Shown piece by piece: positions 1-8,545 of a stretch of DNA of 64,000 nt. Below the pieces are notes generated by a model. It ran no database searches and was not told where the DNA came from. It saw only the letters and a program-made list of their open reading frames with translations. Positions within the stretch are counted from its first letter, which is position 1. Every line of letters begins with the position of its first letter. The DNA comes from Mycobacterium paragordonae. Its GTDB lineage: Bacteria; Actinomycetota; Actinomycetes; Mycobacteriales; Mycobacteriaceae. Both the position numbers and the translations under genes were made by a program. Location of the stretch: positions 1,178,001 to 1,242,000 of the forward strand of contig NZ_CP025546.1 of the NCBI RefSeq assembly GCF_003614435.1, given 5' to 3'.

Positions 1-637
1 TTGTGCCGACGGTCTTTTCGCCGCGATCGATCTGCACCAGCGTGGTGTGCGGGTCGATGCGGCCGGGAAAACACTCGCGGTCCGACACCGGGTTGCGGTC
101 GAACGCGGCGGGGGAGCGGTTGATGCTCGCCCCGCGCAACTCACCGTGTGACAGGGCCACCTCCGCGGGCGCCAGGTCGTCGTGGGCGAAGCGCACCGAT
201 TCGACGATGCCGTCCACGATCGCCGCGAAGGTTGCCGGCCGGAACCCGCTCGTGGACAGGTTGTACAGCAGGTGTCCGCAATAGCCGCCGGGGCCGGAAT
301 GGGTGTGCGTCGTGGTGATCAAGGTGTTCTGCGCGGTGTAGGTGTTGCCGTACGACGTCGCCAACCGGCGCAGCACCTCGTCGGTCACGTTCTGCATCGG
401 CAGCGGCAGTTCGGCGACCACCAGCAGAACCCGCGCGCCGTCTCGAGCCGGGTCGGCGAAGACGAACGCCCGCGACCGCAGCCGAAGGTGGATACCCGCG
501 GTGCGCTGCCCGGTCTTGCCGTAGCCGAGCATGCCGCATTCGGCGGCCTCACCCGTGATATCCGAGATGCCCCTCCCCACCGAGAGCCCCACCGAAAGCG
601 CCACCGCAAGGTTTGCCTCGTCCGTCACGCTCAACAC
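1..637 (-). CDS. Neutral/alkaline ceramidase (5' part; runs off the left edge)
   Basis: Read on the minus strand, this frame stays open from a GTG at 637 to the window edge, giving about 212 residues. The frame contains the motif THTHSGPGGYCGH, typical of the zinc-binding face of neutral ceramidases, followed by ASINRSPAAFDRNP, the conserved serine-containing loop. The family hydrolyses ceramide to sphingosine and fatty acid and is usually secreted, but no obvious signal peptide is visible here. A second in-frame GTG lies at 628, so the start is uncertain by three codons. It is divergent from the endonuclease IV gene. A ceramidase-like gene next to end is also the arrangement remembered for M. 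tuberculosis (Rv0669c/Rv0670). The C-terminal two thirds lie outside the window. Confidence 0.8.
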   Translation of the reverse strand, partial: MLSVTDEANLAVALSVGLSVGRGISDITGEAAECGMLGYGKTGQRTAGIHLRLRSRAFVFADPARDGARVLLVVAELPLPMQNVTDEVLRRLATSYGNTYTAQNTLITTTHTHSGPGGYCGHLLYNLSTSGFRPATFAAIVDGIVESVRFAHDDLAPAEVALSHGELRGASINRSPAAFDRNPVSDRECFPGRIDPHTTLVQIDRGEKTVGT

Positions 638-681
638 CTTATGCTCCGACTCGCGTCCGAAGGCCTCACTAGACTGGACGA

Positions 682-1437
682 GTGCTCATCGGTTCACATG
701 TCCACCAAGACGACCCCCTTGCCGCAGCCCAGGCAGACGGTGCCGACGTGGTTCAGTTCTTCCTCGGCAATCCCCAGAGTTGGAAGAAACCGAAGCCGCG
801 CGATGACGCCGAGACGCTGAAGACGTCCAGCGTGCCGCTGTATGTGCACGCGCCGTATCTGATCAACGTCGCGTCGGCCAACAACCGGATCCGGATTCCG
901 TCGCGCAAAATTCTGCAGGACACCTGCGATGCGGCCTCGGCGATCAACGCGACCGCGGTGATCGTGCACGGCGGTCACGCCGACGACAACGACATGGAGG
1001 CCGGCTTCGAACGCTGGGTCAAGGCGCTGGATTATCTGGAAACCGACATGCAGATCTACCTGGAGAACACCGCGGGCGGCGACCATGCGATGGCCCGGTA
1101 CTTCGACACCATCGGCCGGCTGTGGGATCGCATCGGCGACAAGGGAATCGGCTTCTGTCTGGATACCTGCCACGCCTGGGCGGCCGGAGAGGCGCTGGTC
1201 GACGCCGTCGATCGGATCAAGGCGCTGACCGGCCGCATCGACCTGGTGCACTGCAACGACTCCAGGGATGCCGCCGGCTCCGGCGCAGACCGGCACGCCA
1301 ATTTCGGTACCGGCCAGATCGACCCGGATTTGCTCGTCGCCGTCGTCAGGGCCGCGGACGCCCCGGTCATCTGCGAGACCGCCGAAGAGGGCCGCAAGGA
1401 CGACATCGCATTCCTGCGCGACAACATCAGCGATTGA
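682..1437 (+). CDS. nfo: Deoxyribonuclease IV (AP endonuclease)
   Basis: The 251-residue protein is an endonuclease IV that cuts the backbone 5' of abasic sites in base-excision repair. The metal-binding motifs of this TIM-barrel family are all present in order: [45 protein letters not shown] and the C-terminal VICETAEEG. Together they supply the trinuclear zinc ligands. Length and start (GTG, MLIGSHVH) match the mycobacterial End protein, where the first strand begins immediately. It is transcribed divergently from the ceramidase gene and convergently with the following TetR gene. No oddities were seen. Confidence 0.95.
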   Translation: MLIGSHVHQDDPLAAAQADGADVVQFFLGNPQSWKKPKPRDDAETLKTSSVPLYVHAPYLINVASANNRIRIPSRKILQDTCDAASAINATAVIVHGGHADDNDMEAGFERWVKALDYLETDMQIYLENTAGGDHAMARYFDTIGRLWDRIGDKGIGFCLDTCHAWAAGEALVDAVDRIKALTGRIDLVHCNDSRDAAGSGADRHANFGTGQIDPDLLVAVVRAADAPVICETAEEGRKDDIAFLRDNISD

Positions 1438-1451
1438 GGGCTTGAAGCCCG

Positions 1452-2117
1452 CTAGCCGGTGACCCGCTGATCTAACTCGCCGGCCGACTCGAGTCCGTCG
1501 AGTTCCATTGGCTCGCTGCATAACTCGTGCGCTTCGTCGGCGGAGAGCCCGAACATTCGCAGCAGGTCCCGCGTCACCTGATCGGCGGTCTGCGCGGCGT
1601 CGCGCTCGGGTTCGGCCTGGATCAGCTGTCCCAGCCCCAGGAGTGCCCCGGCGGCGACCGCCATCGCCAGCTTGGGGTCGGCCACCTGAAATCGTCCCGA
1701 CGCCGCCGCCGCGGCGATGTCGCGCCTGGCGCGCGGAGCCAGCCCCCGTTCGGCGGTGATCAGTTCCAGTCCGTGGTTGAGGACCATCCGGCTCTCCGGC
1801 CGGCAAAACATGCGCCCGGTCAGCCGGAAACTGAAGGCGAACACCGCGGCGGGATCGTCGATCGACGCCGTCAACGCATCGAGCAGGGCACCGTGCGCGT
1901 CGAGGGCGGCGTCGATCGCGGCGTCGAACAACTGCTCTTTGCTCTCGAAGTGGTTGTAGAAGGAGCCCACCCCGACGTCGGCGGCCTCGCAGATGTCCTG
2001 GATCGGCACGTGCAGAGTGCCGTCGGCGATCAGTCCCTGCGCGGCCGTGATGAGCGCCGCGCGGGTGCGCTGCTTGCGCCGCTCGGTGCGATTGGGCGGC
2101 TTGTCGACGGACTGCAA
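1452..2117 (-). CDS. TetR-family transcriptional regulator
   Basis: A 221-residue TetR regulator if started at the TTG at 2117, which has GGAG about nine bases upstream. The frame is open further upstream, to 2267, but those codons give no family-like sequence. The N-terminal HTH is clear: a helix beginning TERRKQRTRAAL, then IQDICEAADVGVGSFYNHFESKEQLF. The C-terminal ligand domain is not assignable to a substrate. It is divergent from the hydrolase/fadE8/echA operon, the usual arrangement for a local repressor of lipid or acyl-CoA catabolism. That control is inference. The start codon is the least certain part. Confidence 0.85.
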   Translation of the reverse strand: MQSVDKPPNRTERRKQRTRAALITAAQGLIADGTLHVPIQDICEAADVGVGSFYNHFESKEQLFDAAIDAALDAHGALLDALTASIDDPAAVFAFSFRLTGRMFCRPESRMVLNHGLELITAERGLAPRARRDIAAAAASGRFQVADPKLAMAVAAGALLGLGQLIQAEPERDAAQTADQVTRDLLRMFGLSADEAHELCSEPMELDGLESAGELDQRVTG

Positions 2118-2211
2118 GGCGTTTGCTCCGATCCAGGGAGGGTTGCAATCAGAGCGTACCTCATTGCTGAAGATTAATTCAGTTAAGCCTTGACTGATAA
2201 CTCGTTCGTAA

Positions 2212-2227
2212 GTGAAGATATATTCAC
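2212..2227. promoter_or_regulatory. Candidate operator between TetR and the hydrolase operon
   Basis: GTGAAGATATATTCAC has outer arms GTGAA and TTCAC around an AT-rich centre and lies in the unusually AT-rich divergent interval. A TTGACT (2190-2195) lies upstream, but its spacing to TATATT (2219) is 23 bases, too long for a standard promoter. This looks like a TetR-type operator; the assignment is inference. Confidence 0.35.
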
Positions 2228-2253
2228 AACTCGCGCGAGCAGGAGGCGGTGCG

Positions 2254-2391
2254 GTGACGATCGACAATGCTGAACACAGCGCGGTGCGCAGCGAAGGCGG
2301 CGTGCGAAAGAGTCAGGGAGGCAATGTTTTCCGGCGCATGGGCACCGTGGTCCGCGCCGTGTCACAGCCGACCGTATCGGCGGCATCATGA
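2254..2391 (+). CDS. Small ORF translationally coupled to the alpha/beta hydrolase
   Basis: A 45-codon ORF starts at GTG 2254 with a perfect AGGAGG at 2241-2246, seven bases upstream. It ends with TGA at 2389-2391, so its stop overlaps the hydrolase ATG (2388) in the ATGA arrangement typical of coupled operon genes. The peptide begins MTIDNAEHSAV, contains a basic stretch (VRKSQGGNVFRRMG) and has no obvious membrane helix, signal peptide or known motif. Function is unknown. It may be a real small protein, or a leader ORF that delivers ribosomes to the hydrolase start. Third-position GC is somewhat lower than in neighbouring genes. Confidence 0.5.
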   Translation: MTIDNAEHSAVRSEGGVRKSQGGNVFRRMGTVVRAVSQPTVSAAS

Positions 2392-3476
2392 CGACTGGAC
2401 TCAGCTATACCGAACCGCCGCAACGGATTACCGAAGGGCTGCAGGACGGCTTGACCGCCGCGTTGCAGACGGCCGAACAACTCGTCACAGCTTTCGGCGA
2501 CATGGCGTCGGCGCGACCCAACGCCGACGGCGAGACGGAGCGACTCGGCGACGTGACCGTAGTGCACAGATTCGTCGATGCGCCTGGCGACAGTGAAACG
2601 GTGCGCTGGCATTTCGTGGAATCCGTTGCGCCGTCGGCACATACGGTCGTTTTCTTGCACGGCCTGCCCGACTCCTGGTGGCAGTGGCACTACGCCCTGG
2701 AGGCCCTCAGTCCGCGCTACCACTGCCTGGCCATCGATCTGAAAGGCTACGGCCAGTCCGACAAGCGCAGCGGCGACTATCGGCAAGCCGGCGTCGCGGA
2801 GCAACTCGGTGCCCTCCTCGACACGCTGCGAATCGGCGAATTCACCCTCATCACGCATGACCGCGGCACCCCCATCGGGGACCATCTCGTCGCGGCGATG
2901 GGCGATCGAGTCCGCGGATATGGCCGCGGACAGCAACACCTGTGGCATCTACACCCGAGCCTGCATCCGCAACAGGCGATGATGCAGTCGCCCGAGGCCC
3001 CGGCCATGCTCGGCGAGGCCCGTCGCTTCGCCACCACCGCGTACACGTGGCTCACCGAACGTGAGGTCGCCCGGGACGATCTGCTGCGCACCTGCGCCGA
3101 GTTCAGCCACCCCGGTATCGCGACCGCGGTGCCACGCTACTTCCACTCCTCGTCGTTTCGTCAGGAATGGGTGGACCGGCGCACCCGGCTGATTCGGTCC
3201 TGGACGGCTCCGGTGCTGCTGCTCCAGGGTGCCCACGACCCGCTGCAGCCCCGCGAATTCTACGACGACGCAGAGGTTTTGGGGATGCTGCCGGCGGGCA
3301 GCGGCCTGCATCTGTTCGATACCGGGCACTTCTGGCCGTTCGAAGCGCCGCGGGAGACGGTCGACGTGGTGGCTGGATTCTGCGACCGGGTGACCGGCCA
3401 GGGGACCAGCCGGACGACCGGCCGGGCGCCGTCCGCCGCTGTCGACCCGCCCGTTACACCTCTTGTGCAGTTGTAG
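2388..3476 (+). CDS. Alpha/beta-fold hydrolase (epoxide hydrolase/haloalkane dehalogenase-like)
   Basis: A 362-residue hydrolase. The oxyanion-hole motif HGLPDSWWQW is followed by the nucleophile elbow THDRGTPIG, where an aspartate replaces the serine of esterases. This is the signature of epoxide hydrolases and haloalkane dehalogenases. A later GAHDPLQP (acid) and TGHFWPFEAP (histidine) complete the triad. About 70 N-terminal residues precede the fold and 40 low-complexity Pro/Thr residues follow it. The gene heads the operon with fadE8 and the enoyl-CoA hydratases, so it may open an epoxide or act on another lipid substrate before beta-oxidation-type steps. That substrate is inference. Confidence 0.85.
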   Translation: MTTGLSYTEPPQRITEGLQDGLTAALQTAEQLVTAFGDMASARPNADGETERLGDVTVVHRFVDAPGDSETVRWHFVESVAPSAHTVVFLHGLPDSWWQWHYALEALSPRYHCLAIDLKGYGQSDKRSGDYRQAGVAEQLGALLDTLRIGEFTLITHDRGTPIGDHLVAAMGDRVRGYGRGQQHLWHLHPSLHPQQAMMQSPEAPAMLGEARRFATTAYTWLTEREVARDDLLRTCAEFSHPGIATAVPRYFHSSSFRQEWVDRRTRLIRSWTAPVLLLQGAHDPLQPREFYDDAEVLGMLPAGSGLHLFDTGHFWPFEAPRETVDVVAGFCDRVTGQGTSRTTGRAPSAAVDPPVTPLVQL

Positions 3477-3490
3477 GAGAAATGTAACAT
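3463..3490 (+). promoter_or_regulatory. Candidate promoter for fadE8 giving a leaderless transcript
   Basis: TTGTGC (3463-3468), a 16-base spacer and TAACAT (3485-3490, fitting TANNNT) are followed seven bases later by the fadE8 ATG at 3498, which has no good Shine-Dalgarno. Transcription would start at or next to the ATG, as is common in mycobacteria. The arms GTTACA (3453-3458) and TGTAAC (3483-3488) flank the same interval and could be an operator. Confidence 0.4.
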
Positions 3491-3497
3491 TGGCGGC

Positions 3498-5126
3498 ATG
3501 CCAGATACGCACGTCGTCACCAACCAGGTTCCGCCACTCGAGAATCACAACCCGGCGTCCTCTCCGGTCCTCATCGAGGCACTGATCCGCGAGGGTGGGC
3601 AGTGGGGTCTGGACGAGGTGAATGAGCTGGGGGCCATCTCCGGCAGTCGTGAGGCGCAGCGCTGGGGTGAGCTGGCCGACCGCCACCGGCCGGTGCTGCA
3701 GACCCATGACCGGGTGGGGCACCGCGTCGACGAGGTGGAGTACGACCCGGCCTATCACGAACTGATGCGCGTCGCGATCGGGCACGGCCTGCACGGTGCC
3801 CCGTGGGCGGACGAGCGGCCGGGTGCCCATGTGGTGCGCGCCGCCAAGACGTCGGTGTGGACGGTCGAAGCCGGCCACATCTGCCCGATATCGATGACCT
3901 ACGCCGTGGTGCCGGCGCTGCGCTTCAACCCCGAACTGGCCGCGGTGTACGAGCCGCTGCTCACCAGCCGCGAATACGACCCGGAGCTCAAGCTCGCCGT
4001 CACCAAGGCCGGCATCACCGCCGGCATGTCGATGACCGAGAAGCAGGGCGGCTCCGACGTGCGCGCCGGCACCACCCAGGCGTCGCCCCATGGGGACGGC
4101 ACCTACAGCCTGCGGGGCCACAAGTGGTTCACCTCGGCGCCGATGTGCGACATCTTCCTGGTGCTCGCCCAGGCCCCAGGCGGGTTGTCGTGCTTCATGC
4201 TGCCGCGCATCCTGCCGGACGGAACCCGCAACCGGATGTTCCTGCAACGGCTCAAAGACAAACTCGGCAACCACGCCAACGCCTCTAGCGAAGTCGAATA
4301 CGACGACGCCACCGCGTGGCTGGTCGGTGAGGAGGGACGTGGCGTCCCGACCATCATCGAAATGGTCAACCTCACGCGACTGGACTGCACGCTGGGCAGC
4401 GCCACCAGCATGCGCACCGGCCTGACTCGCGCCACCTACCACGCGCAGCACCGAAAGGCGTTCGGCGCCTACCTGATTGACCAACCCCTGATGCGTAACG
4501 TGCTGGCCGACCTGGCGGTGGAGGCCGAGGCCGCCACCATGGTGGCCATGCGGATGGCCGGAGCCACCGACAAGGCGATCCGGGGTGACGAGCGGGAAGG
4601 ACTGTTGCGCCGCATCGGGCTGGCGGCCAGCAAGTACTGGGTGTGCAAGCGCTCCACGCCGCACGCGGCCGAAGCGCTGGAGTGCCTGGGTGGCAACGGC
4701 TACGTCGAGGACTCCGGTATGCCGCGGCTCTACCGGGAGGCGCCGCTGATGGGAATCTGGGAGGGCTCCGGCAACGTCAGCGCACTGGACACGTTGCGCG
4801 CCATGGCAACTCGGCCCGAGTCCGTCGAGGTGTTGTTCGACGAGCTGGACCAGACCGCGGGGCAGGACACCCGGCAGGACTCCCACGTCCAGCGGTTGCG
4901 TGCGGAGCTGGCCGATCTGGACACCATCCAGTACCGGGCCCGCAAGGTGGCCGAGGACATCTGCCTGGCGTTGCAGGGATCGCTGCTGGTGCGGCACGGC
5001 CACCCGGCGGTCGCCGAAGCATTCCTGGCCACCCGGCTGGGCGGGCAGTGGGGCGGCGCGTTCGGCACCATGCCGAGCGGTCTGGACCTGGCGCCGATCG
5101 TCGAGCGCGCTCTGGTCAAAGGCTGA
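3498..5126 (+). CDS. fadE8: Acyl-CoA dehydrogenase, AidB-like (FadE8)
   Basis: A 542-residue flavoprotein of the AidB-like branch of acyl-CoA dehydrogenases. The central flavin/substrate motif is MSMTEKQGGSDVRAGTTQ. It is followed by RGHKWFTSAPMCDIFLVLAQ, and the C-terminal domain carries CLGGNGYVEDSGMPRLYREAP and IWEGSGNV, all characteristic of this branch. The protein is longer than standard medium-chain enzymes (about 390 residues) because of the extra C-terminal helices found in AidB. Family members oxidise acyl-CoAs or, in E. coli, respond to alkylation damage; the substrate here is not known. It is followed after six bases by echA4. Order and similarity match M. tuberculosis Rv0672 as remembered. 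Confidence 0.9.
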   Translation: MPDTHVVTNQVPPLENHNPASSPVLIEALIREGGQWGLDEVNELGAISGSREAQRWGELADRHRPVLQTHDRVGHRVDEVEYDPAYHELMRVAIGHGLHGAPWADERPGAHVVRAAKTSVWTVEAGHICPISMTYAVVPALRFNPELAAVYEPLLTSREYDPELKLAVTKAGITAGMSMTEKQGGSDVRAGTTQASPHGDGTYSLRGHKWFTSAPMCDIFLVLAQAPGGLSCFMLPRILPDGTRNRMFLQRLKDKLGNHANASSEVEYDDATAWLVGEEGRGVPTIIEMVNLTRLDCTLGSATSMRTGLTRATYHAQHRKAFGAYLIDQPLMRNVLADLAVEAEAATMVAMRMAGATDKAIRGDEREGLLRRIGLAASKYWVCKRSTPHAAEALECLGGNGYVEDSGMPRLYREAPLMGIWEGSGNVSALDTLRAMATRPESVEVLFDELDQTAGQDTRQDSHVQRLRAELADLDTIQYRARKVAEDICLALQGSLLVRHGHPAVAEAFLATRLGGQWGGAFGTMPSGLDLAPIVERALVKG

Positions 5127-5132
5127 GCGCCA

Positions 5133-6071
5133 GTGACCCACTCGATCAGGCCGGTCGACTTCAACAACCTGAAAACGATGACCTACGAGGTCACCGACCG
5201 GGTTGCGCGCATCACCTTCAACCGGCCGGAGAAAGGCAACGCCATCGTCGCCGACACCCCGCTGGAGCTTTCAGCGCTGGTGGAACGCGCCGACCTGGAT
5301 CCTGACGTCCACGTCATTCTGGTCTCCGGCCGCGGTGAAGGCTTCTGCGCCGGTTTCGATCTGTCCGCCTACGCCGACCGGACCGGCTCCGCGGGCCAGG
5401 AAGGCGGCTACCACGGCACGGTGCTGGACGGGAAGACGCAGGCGGTCAACCACCTGCCGAACCAGCCGTGGGACCCGATGATCGACTATCAGATGATGAG
5501 CCGGTTCGTCCGCGGCTTCTCCTCCCTGATGCACGCCGACAAGCCGACGGTGGTGAAGATCCACGGCTACTGCGTGGCCGGCGGCACCGACATCGCACTG
5601 CACGCCGATCAGGTGATCGCGGCCGCCGACGCGAAGATCGGCTATCCGCCGACCCGGGTCTGGGGTGTGCCGGCAGCGGGCTTGTGGGCGCACCGACTGG
5701 GCGACCAGCGTGCCAAGCGCCTGCTGTTCACCGGTGACTGCATCACCGGCGCGCAGGCGGCCGAGTGGGGCCTGGCAGTGGAGGCACCCGATCCCGCCGA
5801 TCTCGACGACCGCACCGAGCGGCTGGTGGCCAGGATCGCCGCGCTGCCGGTGAACCAGCTGATCATGATCAAGCTCGCGCTCAATGCCCCGCTGCTGCAG
5901 CAGGGCGTCGCGTCCAGTCGGATGGTCAGCACGGTGTTCGATGGGGTGGCGCGGCACACGCCGGAGGGACACGCGTTCGTCGCCGACGCGGTCGAGCACG
6001 GCTTCCGGGATGCGGTCAAGCACCGCGACGAGCCTTTCGGCGATTACGGCCGCCGAGCTTCCCAGGTGTAG
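5133..6071 (+). CDS. echA4: Enoyl-CoA hydratase/isomerase family protein (EchA4)
   Basis: A 312-residue crotonase. The N-terminal RVARITFNRPEKGNAI is the standard crotonase opening and GRGEGFCAGFDLSAY is the first oxyanion-hole loop. The second loop is HGYCVAGGTDIALHADQVIAAADAKIGYPP. Residues usually glutamate in true hydratases are not both obvious, so another crotonase reaction is possible. A roughly 40-residue insert between the two loops (around residues 90-125) is longer than usual. It starts six bases after fadE8 and is followed by the PaaX-like gene after two bases. It is probably cytoplasmic and acts on the product of FadE8; the pathway is inferred from position. Confidence 0.9.
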   Translation: MTHSIRPVDFNNLKTMTYEVTDRVARITFNRPEKGNAIVADTPLELSALVERADLDPDVHVILVSGRGEGFCAGFDLSAYADRTGSAGQEGGYHGTVLDGKTQAVNHLPNQPWDPMIDYQMMSRFVRGFSSLMHADKPTVVKIHGYCVAGGTDIALHADQVIAAADAKIGYPPTRVWGVPAAGLWAHRLGDQRAKRLLFTGDCITGAQAAEWGLAVEAPDPADLDDRTERLVARIAALPVNQLIMIKLALNAPLLQQGVASSRMVSTVFDGVARHTPEGHAFVADAVEHGFRDAVKHRDEPFGDYGRRASQV

Positions 6072-6073
6072 GC

Positions 6074-6808
6074 ATGCCCAAATCGCTGGCCCGCATGACC
6101 GCCCGGTCCGTGGTGCTCAGCGTGCTGCTGGGTGCGCACCCCGCGTGCGCCACCGCCAGCGAATTAGTTCGTCTGACAACAGATTTCGGTATCAGGGAAG
6201 CGACGATACGGGTGGCGCTGACCCGCATGGTCAGTGCCGGTGATCTGATCCGGTCCGCCGACGGCTATCGGCTCTCCGACCGCCTGCTGGCCCGGCAGCG
6301 CCGTCAGGACGAGGCGATGCGGCCGCGCACCCGGGCCTGGCGGGGGCAGTGGCACGTCGTGGTCGTCACCAGTGTCGGCACCGACCCCCGAACCCGCGCG
6401 GCGTTACGGAACACCATGTACGACAAGCGGTTCGGCGAGTTGCGGGAAGGGGTCTGGATGCGTCCGGACAACCTCGACCTCGACCTGGCGCCCGACGTCG
6501 CGTCGCGGGTGCGGGTGCTGCGGGCGCGCGACGACGCGCCGGCGGCGCTGGCCGGGCAACTGTGGAACCTGACGGAGTGGGCCGAGGCGGGCCGCGAGTT
6601 GCTGCGGCAGATCGGCCGGGCGACCGACGTGCCGGGCCGTTTCGTGGTGGCCGCCGCCATTGTGCGTCACCTCAACACCGATCCGATCCTGCCCGCCGAA
6701 CTGCTGCCCGCGGACTGGCCGGGTGCCGAACTGCGGACGGCCTACAACGACTTCGCCACCGAACTGGCGGAACTTCGTGACACGACCCAACTTCAGGAGG
6801 CGACATGA
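6074..6808 (+). CDS. PaaX-like transcriptional regulator
   Basis: A 244-residue protein starting at ATG 6074, two bases after the echA4 stop. The N-terminal half has the PaaX winged-helix pattern: RSVVLSVLLGAHPACATASELVRLTTDFGIREATIRVALTRMVSAGDL, then DGYRLSDRL. The centre, WRGQWHVVVVTSVGTDPRTRAALRNTMYDKRFGELREGVWMRPDNL, is the PaaX central fold. PaaX in E. coli responds to phenylacetyl-CoA; here the effector is more likely another acyl-CoA from this pathway. Its stop overlaps the echA5 start by four bases, so regulator and hydratase are translationally coupled. It corresponds in position to M. tuberculosis Rv0674. Confidence 0.85.
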   Translation: MPKSLARMTARSVVLSVLLGAHPACATASELVRLTTDFGIREATIRVALTRMVSAGDLIRSADGYRLSDRLLARQRRQDEAMRPRTRAWRGQWHVVVVTSVGTDPRTRAALRNTMYDKRFGELREGVWMRPDNLDLDLAPDVASRVRVLRARDDAPAALAGQLWNLTEWAEAGRELLRQIGRATDVPGRFVVAAAIVRHLNTDPILPAELLPADWPGAELRTAYNDFATELAELRDTTQLQEAT

Positions 6809-7572
6809 GCGATTTGGTGCGGGTGGAGCGCGACGGCCCGGTGACCACGGTCTGCATCAACCGGCCCGGGGCGCGCAACGCCGTCAACGGCCCGACGGCG
6901 GCCGCGCTGTACACCGCCTTCGAAACCTTCGACCGCGACGACACCGCGTCGGTGGCGGTGTTATGCGGTGAGGGCGGAACCTTTTGCGCGGGAGCCGATT
7001 TGAAGGCCTTCGGCACACCGCAGGCGAACTCCGTGCACCGCACCGGCCCGGGCCCGATGGGGCCGTCGCGGATGATGCTCTCCAAACCGGTGATCGCGGC
7101 GGTCGACGGTTATGCGGTCGCCGGCGGCCTCGAGCTCGCGTTGTGGTGCGATCTGCGGGTCGCCGAGGAAGACGCCGTATTCGGGGTGTTCTGCCGGCGC
7201 TGGGGAGTGCCGCTCATCGACGGTGGAACGGTGCGGTTGCCGCGCCTGATCGGGCACAGCCGGGCGATGGACATGATTCTCACCGGTCGTGGCGTCAAGG
7301 CCGACGAGGCGCTGGCGATCGGGCTGGCCAACCGGGTGGTGCCCAAAGGGCAAGCGCGCCAGGCCGCCCAGGAGTTGGCGGCCGAGCTTGCCGCGCTGCC
7401 ACAGCAATGCCTGCGGTCGGACCGGCTGTCGGCGCTGCACCAGTGGGGCCTGCCCGAGTCCGCGGCGATGGACCTCGAGTTCGCCAGCATCTCCCGGGTG
7501 GCCGCCGAGGCGCTGGAGGGGGCGGGGCGCTTTGCCGGCGGCGCCGGCCGGCACGGCGCCCCGGCGGGTTAG
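6805..7572 (+). CDS. echA5: Enoyl-CoA hydratase/isomerase family protein (EchA5)
   Basis: A 255-residue crotonase whose ATG overlaps the stop of the PaaX-like gene. Motifs are VTTVCINRPGARNAVN, the oxyanion loop GEGGTFCAGADLKAF, and DGYAVAGGLELALWCDLRVAEEDAVFGVFCRRWGVPLIDGGTVRLPRLIG, which places an acidic residue near the expected catalytic position. Length is normal for the family. It is the last gene of the operon and is convergent with the DUF3060 lipoprotein, the two stop codons overlapping by a few bases. A role in an acyl-CoA degradation route with FadE8 and EchA4 is inferred. Confidence 0.9.
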   Translation: MSDLVRVERDGPVTTVCINRPGARNAVNGPTAAALYTAFETFDRDDTASVAVLCGEGGTFCAGADLKAFGTPQANSVHRTGPGPMGPSRMMLSKPVIAAVDGYAVAGGLELALWCDLRVAEEDAVFGVFCRRWGVPLIDGGTVRLPRLIGHSRAMDMILTGRGVKADEALAIGLANRVVPKGQARQAAQELAAELAALPQQCLRSDRLSALHQWGLPESAAMDLEFASISRVAAEALEGAGRFAGGAGRHGAPAG

Positions 7573-8066
7573 CCCTTGGTCACCGTGTTGTTGGGGCCGA
7601 TCTTGTTGATCTCCGGGTCACCGTCTTTGTAGGTGATGGTGTTGTCCATGCCCAGCACGGTGATGCGTTTGTTGACCTTGTCCAGGGTGATCTTGTTCTT
7701 GGTTCCCCCGACGCTCACCGTCTCGCAGTTGCCGTTGACGGTCAGCGTGTTGTCGGAGCCGGTCACGTTCAGGGACTTGCCCTCTTCGCAGGCGATGGTG
7801 GCCGTCTGCCCCATGGACGCGTAGACCACGGTGTCGCCCACCTGAACCGAAGTGCTTCCGGTCGGGAGGGCACCGGTGCTGCTGGTCGTCTCAGCGGACC
7901 CGCTGCCAGTGGTCGTGGTCGACGACTTCGTCGAGGACGAGCTGCTGCCCGCCGGCGGCCCGGCCGTCGAGCTGCAGCCCACCAGCCCGACGGCGGCGGC
8001 GATGGCCGCGGCTGCCAGGCCCACTCCGGCCATTCTGAAAGTTTCGGCAGTTCCGTTGGCGCGCAT
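7569..8066 (-). CDS. DUF3060 lipoprotein
   Basis: A 165-residue lipoprotein starting at ATG 8066, with GGGAGG 12 bases upstream. The signal peptide ends in the lipobox LVGC at about residues 28-31. A Ser/Thr-rich linker follows, then the DUF3060 domain: short repeating units with the pattern T-x-x-NG-N-C-x-x-V and N-x-I, probably a small beta-helix (NTLTVNGNCETVSVGGTKNKITL). The family is common in mycobacterial envelopes and its function is unknown. It is downstream of a second DUF3060 gene on the same strand, 46 bases away, so the two probably form an operon. Confidence 0.85.
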   Translation of the reverse strand: MRANGTAETFRMAGVGLAAAAIAAAVGLVGCSSTAGPPAGSSSSSTKSSTTTTGSGSAETTSSTGALPTGSTSVQVGDTVVYASMGQTATIACEEGKSLNVTGSDNTLTVNGNCETVSVGGTKNKITLDKVNKRITVLGMDNTITYKDGDPEINKIGPNNTVTKG

Positions 8067-8112
8067 GGTTTCTCGATTCCTCCCGGTGATCAGAACTGTC
8101 ACACTTGCCGGT

Positions 8113-8487
8113 TCAGGGCCCGACTCGCTGGATCCGGTTGACCATCCCCAGCTCGCGGCCGCGGTCCCAGATGACGGGATCGCCGTTCTTGTAAAACACC
8201 GTCCCGTCGTAGCCGTAGACCGTGATGTCGTTGACGACCGTGTCGGCGATGACCGTGTTGCCCGTCCCCATCATGGTGACCGCCCAGCAGCTGCCCTTGG
8301 CGGTGACGATGTTGTTGGTTCCGTTGACGATCAGAGTGGCGTCGCCGCAGTCGATCGTCGTCTCGACGCCTTGCCCGGTGATATGGGTGTCGCCGTTCTT
8401 GGCGTGCGCGACCGGAGCCGGCGCGGCCGGTATGGCGGCCGCGAACGCGGCACAGACAGCCAGCGTTCCCACGGTGGTCCATTTCAC
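8113..8487 (-). CDS. Secreted DUF3060 protein
   Basis: A 124-residue protein with a Sec signal peptide (MKWTTVGTLAVCAAFAAAIPAAPAP, probable cleavage after AHA) and no lipobox. The mature part has the same repeating beta units as the downstream lipoprotein: TTIDCGDATLIVNG, GTGNTVIADTVV and VYGYDGTVFYKNGDP. The pair looks like a duplication in which one copy is anchored and the other released. Function is unknown. It is the first gene of a two-gene minus-strand unit, transcribed away from the TetR gene at 8697. Confidence 0.8.
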   Translation of the reverse strand: MKWTTVGTLAVCAAFAAAIPAAPAPVAHAKNGDTHITGQGVETTIDCGDATLIVNGTNNIVTAKGSCWAVTMMGTGNTVIADTVVNDITVYGYDGTVFYKNGDPVIWDRGRELGMVNRIQRVGP

Positions 8488-8545
8488 TGCGGGCCCCCCT
8501 TCGTTGGGTGGGTGGTCTGCTCGGTGAGACCTCGATTGAGATTAC

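Noticed and set aside
2949..5141. 730-codon open frame on the minus strand
   Set aside because: It is antisense to the hydrolase and fadE8, is His/Gln/Arg-rich with no family motif, and reflects the GC-biased codon usage of the real genes.
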